This document shows positions 57,434 to 64,000 of a DNA stretch of 64,000 bases, in pieces. Numbering within the stretch: the first letter of the stretch is position 1; every line of letters begins with the position of its first letter. Under the pieces are notes generated by a model. It worked only from the letters and a program-made list of their open reading frames with translations, did not search any database and was not told the origin of the DNA. The stretch is from NCBI GenBank assembly GCA_032622095.1, contig CP136066.1, positions 58,868,609-58,932,608 of the forward strand, written 5' to 3'. The DNA is from Siphonodentalium dalli (taxonomy: Eukaryota > Mollusca > Scaphopoda > Gadilida > Siphonodentaliidae). The translations under genes and the position numbers were made by a program.

Positions 57434-58202
57434 AGGGGGGGGGGGGTGAAAAAAAACATATAAAACACTACCTATATACGAGCGCCTGCGGCGCATAAGA
57501 TACTATGGGTGGCGGGATGGGGTGGTGGGTGGGTACTACCTATGTACGAGCGCCTGCGGCGCATAAGATACTATGGGTGGCGGGATGGGGTGGTGGGTGG
57601 GTACTACCTATATATGAGCGCCTGCGGCGCATAAGATACTATGGGTGGCGGGATGGGGTGCTGGGTGGGTACTACCTATATACCAGCTCCTACGGCGCAT
57701 AAGATATATCGATTAACCTTGTCCACTTAATTTGATTTGACATATATACGATCATGATCTAGGGGCGCCTGCGGCGCATAAAAAAATGGTCAAAGCCACC
57801 AACAAGCAATATTTTCCGCAACTAAAAAACAAATTTCCTGCTTGTTTTTTTAGTGTTTTGGCAATGAGTTGGGCTTCAAAACCACTTTGAATGAGAGAAA
57901 TAATGTAATTCTAACTGGTAAACTGACTGCAGGCAGTTATCATGTTGTATTTTGTTTGAAATTTTGAAATTTTGATAAATAGTATGCACAGAAATTCATA
58001 TACAGCTGTTTACAGTTAATCCCCCCCCGCAAATCTCTGTTTTAGTGTTAAAAGGGGGTGGGTGTCAAAAATGGTCGGAAAAAACTGCCGAAAACGGAAA
58101 AATATTTGGCGGTGTGTGTGGGTGGGTACAAAAAATGATCGAAAGGGAAAAAATGCCATACGTGCCTGAATTTGTTTTCGGACCCCCCCCCCCCCCCCCT
58201 GC
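57434..58202. repeat. G-run to C-run dispersed element, copy 3, with inserted minisatellite
   Basis: Right part collinear with the other two copies (GTCAAAGCCACCAACAAGCA at 57788, ACTGACTGCAGGCAGTTATC near 57921, terminal C-run near 58184). Between the G-run and 57788 the usual sequence is replaced by a 68-bp minisatellite. Confidence 0.78.
57468..57712 (+). repeat. 68-bp minisatellite, about 3.5 units
   Basis: CTACCTATATACGAGCGCCT and GCGGCGCATAAGATACTATG then a GGGTGG-rich part repeat every 68 bp from 57468. The frame at 57505-57702 is derived from it. Confidence 0.9.
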
Positions 58203-58512
58203 TCAGACTGTAAAATTGTCCAAATAATAATTTCAAATCATTAGAAAAAGCACGATATAAATGAGTCCGATAATTTCCATCAACGAGTGATAATTCATTT
58301 ACATAATACGTGGTTCATTATTCTTCATGGATATCGATTTGCAGCCATATTAGCGATGTTGACATGCATGCCTTCCTCCATCACACGGGATATGCGTGAA
58401 AGGATTATCTCGAAGAGTGGTTCAATCTCCGTCTTGGTGATACGCGGGTGACCAATGTGTTCACGCATCAATCACCTTCCCACACTTGCTGAGTTGTTGA
58501 CAAGTAATCGGC

Positions 58513-58549
58513 TATAAATCCCAGTAAACATCCTGCCACTAGTCATTTC
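58513..58549 (+). promoter_or_regulatory. Second core promoter, paralogous to 10088-10124
   Basis: TATAAA at 58513-58518 and TCATTTC with A at 58545, 32 bp apart as at 10088. Upstream TTGCTGAGTTGTTGACAAGT matches TTGCTGGGTTGATGACAAGT near 10060. Implies a second transcription unit running to the right. Confidence 0.6.
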
Positions 58550-58598
58550 GCCACCATCCTCTATAGTTGTGAGTCCATATTTGGTTGCTAGCAGTAAG
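58545..58598 (+). other. Predicted non-coding first exon of a second gene
   Basis: From the initiator A to GCTAGCAGTAAG, followed by GTAAGT at 58599. It contains CACCATCCTCTATAGTTGTG, shared with the first exon at 10120 (CACCTCCTCTATAGTTGTG), plus a 12-base extension. No coding exon for it was found in the remaining 5.4 kb. Confidence 0.5.
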
Positions 58599-58933
58599 GT
58601 AAGTGATTTTATTAGGCCATGCATATACGGGTACATTAACACACGAGCAAGTTTTCATGCCTTTTTTTTGCAGTTATTTTCTCGCAGAAAGCCATATATT
58701 ATAGTGCCATAATATGAACGGAAGCATGTATATAAAATGCATCTGTACCACAGCTAAATACATGGGAAGTAAAACTAATGGCAATGCTATCGATATATGC
58801 CTGTAAATATCATGCAATTATCTCGCAAGAATAAATCATACAGGTATTTTAATGGGGTGGTCAAGTGACCAAATTTGAATGAGGATTTTCATGCAAATAT
58901 GCGGAGTAAAAGTTAAGAGTTGAACATAATTAT

Positions 58934-59166
58934 GTGTGTGCTGATGTGGTATTGGAAACAAGTATTTATCTGGCGGGTCCGCACGGAACTTGTTCCATTA
59001 TAATGTTGGTGTATTTATTTTTTAATTTCCTATTGATTTTTAAAATGTAGGTCGAGTAATGTAATTCCAGAAAAAAATTCTCAATAATATATTTATTGCA
59101 AACTGTTATAATATATCAAGCGGACAGGTAAATACCTGTATCCAATACCACATCAAGTCACACTCA
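58934..59166. repeat. Foldback repeat, about 233 bp
   Basis: GTGCTGATGTGGTATTGGAA with ACAAGTATTTATCTG is mirrored by AGGTAAATACCTGTATCCAA and TACCACATCAAG. Small hairpin element just after the second promoter. Confidence 0.6.
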
Positions 59167-59187
59167 GAAGTGTGTGCAACTCTTTAA

Positions 59188-61014
59188 GGGTATCATAAAC
59201 GTGACAAAGATGGCCGAATGAGTTGTTATACCCCCTCTCTCCGATAAATGCCAGCCATTGCAAGACTATGTTTCCAATTTACATGAAATTTCACAAGGAT
59301 ATAGGAATATGATTGAACAATGTTTTGGCATCGCATCCATATTTTTAAAAGATATATTTGACTGAGAAAATTAACTGGAAAGTGAGCGAAATAATGCCAA
59401 TCACCAGAAGTCAAAACTAATAAAGCAAACAGTTATAATTATTGTGGCATCCTATAGATTAGGATTCAATGATGAGAGGGACCATCATTTTATAAAATAA
59501 CTCACTATTTTAGCTACAAATCCATCGACTTGAAGGCACCCTCCATCAGTTGAACACAAATATGTGGCCATTTGCTTTTTGGGACTATTTTTTGGTATGG
59601 GAAGCCAAGTTGGCAATGATGTGAGCTGGATCATAAGGATGTATAAGGCTGTCTATGTTGCCCCTATTTCAACAATACCTCATGCACAATTGATACTGTA
59701 TAACATATTTAATCAAAAAAATGCACTGTAAGCTATATTTCCAACATTCCCTACGAAAATCAGATGCATCATATTTTGTGATACTGGTGCATTTTGACAC
59801 AAATGGCCTGGAATACATTCATACTTCAGAGATTTTCTAACAGAAATTACCCCAGACAGTTGAAAAACATCAAGAAGCTAGCATATATTGTAATTTGCTA
59901 CAATTCTAGTTTAATTACACCTAATATTGTTTAAAAAAATATTTTGAACTCATTTAGTCAGCCATTAAAACGAAACCAAAACGAGATTTCGACATGTTTT
60001 TGTTTTTCTGAGAAAGTTGATCAAACAATACAACAGCCCTAAAAAATAACTTGGATGACCGATTGCGCAGTTATCTATACCTGCATGAATTACATTTGTT
60101 GTGGATTATGTCCGCTGTGTATGATGCGTGTAACCTTGTTTTGATTGCTTTTAATAAGAATAGTTTGCATCTGCAAAGAGGGAAACTCGTTCAACACTAA
60201 AAATAGATTTGGGAAAGACCGGGAATCCGTACCCTCTAACAAAATAATACTTGATAGATATACACATTATTTAATAAATTCTGTTTATATATGAATACCG
60301 TGTTTTTGGATGTTAATCTAATGCATATTCCGGTGTTTTGCCATGTTTAACAACAAAAATTATTTAAAGAGTGAATTATTTCATACTTGTGAGAAATTTC
60401 GTTCGGAGGGTATTCCAAGTTTTTAGTCACGTGATGTTTACAACATTTTGTCAAAGTTTGCCTTCAAATATCTTTTTTCTAGGAAATTGTCATTTAAATC
60501 AGCGATATTCTAAGGTTAGTTTTGGTCATAAAGTACTTAAGTAGGCTAATTAGTGGTGACTATATATTCTCAGATTTTATTAGCTACAAATTGAAGTTCC
60601 CTATTTTTCGAGTGTTGTTGTGGATTTTGCATATCGAGCGGATACGACCACATTTTACACGGTGAATTTCTGACACAAGAAACATAATGAAAAAGCAAGG
60701 TCCCTCTCAATATATTGGAATATCAAAGCATCTATCGGTAAACTATTATAGTAAAAACATGCAGTAATTGTACAGATATGAGTACTGTAATAAAGTGTAA
60801 CATTTAAAACAATTGTTTCATAATTATTTTTATATAGATTCCTGTGAGATGGGACAACATTTTACATTTCAAAATGATCTATGTTTTATACTTATAATAT
60901 TGTATTGGTTCATTTTGGCCATTTTGCAAACCTTATAGTGAATTCGAGCTCATTATTTTATAAATTTTCGGCCATATTGGAAGAAATTTCAACTCTGTCA
61001 CGTTTAGGATACCC
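59188..61014. mobile_element. TTAA-type element, family D (1.83 kb)
   Basis: Starts GGGTATCATAAACGTGACA and ends TGTCACGTTTAGGATACCC, with TTAA at 59184-59187 and 61015-61018. No transposase frame found; the 62-codon minus-strand frame near 59226 has no domain. First member of a three-element TTAA chain. Confidence 0.75.
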
Positions 61015-61018
61015 TTAA

Positions 61019-61961
61019 GGAGTTTGCTAACCCAATTTCAACCCAAATTTGATGGAGTCAAAATAATGGATTGTGCTCAATTTTATTGGTAATCACAGCA
61101 ACCAAACCCATGGATGCACCATTTTAACAGTATGATTAGTGGCGATTATCTAAGAAATACAAAATGAACTTTATAAAGGTTTAAAAAAAAAAATTCGAAC
61201 CCAAATCCAACAAAAACAAAATCAATTTCTAAGAAAAATATATGGAAATGTGTAGGTCAATACTGTGAAGAATGATGAACAATAAAATATATTAATATTT
61301 ACCAAGTGTTCTTTGAAAGCATTGCATAGAACCAGTTGTTAACAAATGCCAGAATTATTTCCCCAACATGGCTAACTGAGAGCTGGCAGCGATTGGTTAA
61401 CTATTGACAGTGGGGAGTTGACAAAATAATTTCTTAAGCTTCAATTTAGCAGACCACCCTGTAACCATTAAATAGGTCAGCAATCATGGACTAATCCCTT
61501 TTGGTCCAGTGGCCACATACTGGCACACATGCTGATAACAATCCCAGCAAGACTGGGTACAAGGTGACCCATAATCCACCCATCAAGTGTCATCTTCTGG
61601 ACAGCATTACTGAGAAAGTCAATCTACCATTTGCAAACAAGTGGTTCTGAATATAGTTTACAAAGAATGCTTGGTAAATATGAATATATTTTTATTGTTA
61701 GTCATTCTTCAGTGTTCAGCACTAATTCCCATATTTTTTTCTTAGATTATGGACTGTGTGTTTGTTGGATTTGGGTTCGAAAAAAATATTTTTAAAAACC
61801 TCTATAAAGTTCACATTAAGTATTTCTAACATGCTCCACCATGACCTATACTCTTAAAATGTTGCATTCATGGGTTTGGTTACTGTGATCACTAATAAAA
61901 GTGAACATAAACCTTTATTTTGACTCCATAAAATTTGGGAAAAATTGGGTTAGCAAAGTCC
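61019..61961. mobile_element. TTAA-type element, family E (943 bp, long terminal repeats)
   Basis: Starts GGAGTTTGCTAACCCAATTT and ends AAATTGGG...GTTAGCAAAGTCC (one-base differences), flanked by TTAA at 61015-61018 and 61962-61965. Inverted arms of about 300 bp (GAACCCAAATCCAACAAA mirrored near 61765). An unoccupied TTAA at 61397-61400 marks where a family B MITE sits in the next copy. Confidence 0.8.
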
Positions 61962-61965
61962 TTAA

Positions 61966-63005
61966 GGATTTTGCTAACCCAATTTCTATTCAAATTTGAT
62001 GGGAGTCAAAATAAAGGATTCTGTTCAATTTTATAAGTAATCACAGCAACCAAACCCATTGATGCAACATTTTAAGAGTATAAGTCATGATGGAGCATGT
62101 TAGAAATACAAAATGTGAACTTTTAAAGGTTTTAAAAACTATTTTCATCGAACCCAAATCCAACAAACACAAAATGAAATACTAAGAAACAAAATATGGA
62201 AATGTGTACTGAATACTGTGATGAACAATAAAATTATATTCATATTTACAAAGTGTTCTTTGAAAAATTTAATTAGAACCAGATGTTTACAAATGATAGA
62301 TTCACTTCCCCAACTAGGCTGACTGGGAGCTGGCATCAGTTGGTTAACCCTTTACCCAACAGAACGGCCCTGTGCCAATGCATTCTCTTATATATGCGAG
62401 TCGACCATAGGTCGCCTCGCATATATAAGAGAATGCATTGGCTTAACACATTAAAAATTATAAAATTGTTAAAGAATGTAAGAAAAAATGGTAAAAAGTG
62501 TTAAAAAAAGATTTTTTTTAGGCCAATGCATTCTCTTATATATGCGAGGCGACCTATGTAACTGTAACTATCACAATGTGGTCAAGGAGCCGGTTCCAAT
62601 GATATCCATATTTGTATGGTTATATTGAGACAGACCGAAGATATTTTAGGCTGTTGAAGCTTTATTTGGCCGGTTTCGGCCGGTTTGTTGGGTAAAGGGT
62701 TAACTATTGACAGTGGTGAGTTGATAACATCATTTCTAAGCTTCAATTTAGCACACCACCCTGTAACCACTAAATAGGCCACCAATCATGGATTAATTCA
62801 TTATGGTCCAGTGGCAACACAGGCTGATAACGATCCCAGCTACACTGGACACGAGGTCGCCCACAATCCACCCATCAAGTGTCATCTTCTAGACAGCATT
62901 ACTGAGAAAGTAAATCTACCATTTGTAAAAAAATGTTTCTGAGTAAATTTTTCAAAGAACGCTTGGTAAATATATATATATTTTTATTGTTAATCATTCT
63001 TCATA
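61966..63005. mobile_element. TTAA-type element, family E, second copy, right arm missing
   Basis: Starts GGATTTTGCTAACCCAATTT directly after the shared TTAA. It is collinear with 61019-61700 but interrupted by a family B MITE (62348-62699), and it loses homology near 63005 without a right end. Confidence 0.78.
62348..62699. mobile_element. Palindrome-bearing MITE, family B, nested, with empty site in window
   Basis: CCCTTTACCCAAC to GTTGGGTAAAGGG, with TTAA at 62344-62347 and 62700-62703. The sister copy reads GGTTAACTATTGACAG at 61395 with one TTAA and no insert. Palindrome at 62374-62442; the second palindrome (from 62522) is cut after GACCTATG. Confidence 0.93.
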
Positions 63006-63704
63006 GTGTATGTAAATGAAATCCCTTTCTACCTCAAAGTCTGACACAGCTGGTTACACCACCTCTGGTCGGCGCAATGAATGGCTAACTATATCGCTAT
63101 TCCATGATTATATATGTCCATCATTTAACCTCAAAAGTGGTATATCACACACTTTATTCGGCGGCTCCATTCATTGTTTCGACCTATTATTTATTGACCG
63201 GGTCATCTTCAGGGGCGCTGGTCATTATGTGAGTACCATGTGTACTAGCAAAAACTAGAAAACCTAGTAATATCAGCCGATCCCAGAACCAATCACTATG
63301 GCGATGGTCGCATTCACAAGTGATAACAGCTGAGCCAAATTTCAATATCTGTGGCGAGACATAGGTGGATTAACCACAATTAGGCTGTATCAGCTGGGCC
63401 AGGGATATACATCGCTCTATGGCGGGAATCTCGGATGCATTAACCACAAACTTGAGTCACCGGCATCTTCACTCACTTCGCAGAGTCGATCGCTAGACTA
63501 ACCATTCGCGCCAAAAAATGTCTTTACGTCAATGACGTGGGATCACGCCTTGTCAGACGGTGGCTAATTGGATTTTCAATAATGCCGCCAATCCCGTCAC
63601 GGTGATACGCGCTTAAATTGACACCCGTCGACTATAACACAATTACATAATATCTACGGGTGCACTCTATATTCGCTCCCAGTAATGTGCTTTCCGATAC
63701 GAAC
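63006..63704. other. Intergenic, nothing recognised
   Basis: No exon supported. The frame at 63016-63258 (+) lacks a domain. This lies within what would be the first intron of the second gene if the promoter at 58513 is real. Confidence 0.45.
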
Positions 63705-64000
63705 CAGATTAGCAGTTTTGTATTGGCCATGGGGAGGGACCAGGACACACCGGGCCGACCATGGTTCGGCCAGGTGTGCGAAGTTTTTTTTGAAACCTGA
63801 ACAAGAAAATCGCAAAATCCTGGCATATAGACAAACCTCAAGCATTCATTTCCAACTGATGACAATTCCAGTGACAATTTTGACCAAATGTAGGACAATA
63901 TTATTTTCTTAAATTAACTAGAAGTTTTTGACTGGCCACGGGGAGGGACCAGGACACAAGCTTTCCAAGTGTTGGAAATTTCCAACCTGACACCCATAAC
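63705..64000 (+). repeat. Dispersed repeat related to 11277-11690, cut by window end
   Basis: TTAGCAGTTTTGTATTGGCC, ACACACCGGGCCGACCATGG, then GAACAAGAAAATCGCAAAAT and ACTAGAAGTTTTTGACTGGC are in the same order as at 11360-11660. It ends with GTTGGAAATTTCCAACCTG. The overlapping frames on both strands are not genes. Confidence 0.75.

Overview
This window looks like nuclear DNA of a marine invertebrate animal. It is AT-rich and intron-bearing, has no bacterial-style gene packing, and is full of non-autonomous DNA transposons, Helitron-like elements, a tRNA-derived SINE and minisatellites. I cannot name the species. One protein-coding gene can be supported. Almost everything else is repeat-derived, and nearly all short open frames in the window are chance frames in repeats.

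The gene (about 10.1-30.0 kb, + strand) encodes a secreted dermatopontin-family protein. I reconstruct a TATA/Inr promoter with a non-coding first exon (10120-10161) and coding exons at 16620-16802, 21049-21241, 24622-24753, 25655-25778 and 29732-29777. These join in frame (phases 0,1,1,2) into about 225 residues: signal peptide, acidic prodomain ending in a dibasic KR site, and a mature part of about 158 residues with ten cysteines and three E-D-R-x-[WYF] modules. A second, matching promoter plus first exon lies at 58513-58598, with paralogous flanking DNA. This suggests a tandem duplicate gene whose coding exons lie beyond the right edge.

Layout: 0-9.5 kb is intergenic with foldbacks, G-run repeats and a 48-bp minisatellite (7.56-9.04 kb). 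9.5-30.3 kb is the dermatopontin locus, with large introns packed with TTAA-flanked MITEs, SINE pieces, a trinucleotide tract, a LINE remnant and a canonical 605-bp Helitron. 30.3-38 kb is a nest of MITEs that carry a 69-bp near-perfect palindrome. 33.7-35.8 kb and 39.5-49.4 kb are two copies of one dispersed segment; the second is split by an 8.2-kb head-to-tail array of Helitron-like units (40415-48608). 49.4-56.9 kb holds a foldback, a 42-bp minisatellite, G-run repeats and a 2.9-kb Helitron-like element. 56.9-58.6 kb is the paralogous promoter region. 59.2-63 kb is a chain of TTAA elements.

The most unusual signals are: (1) the 69-bp palindrome cassette, 19 full copies, shared by three MITE families with different terminal repeats and different target duplications; (2) the precisely abutting Helitron array; (3) chains of TTAA elements sharing single TTAA sites; (4) the twin promoters 48 kb apart. 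Several insertions have an empty site elsewhere in the same window, which allows relative dating without outside data.
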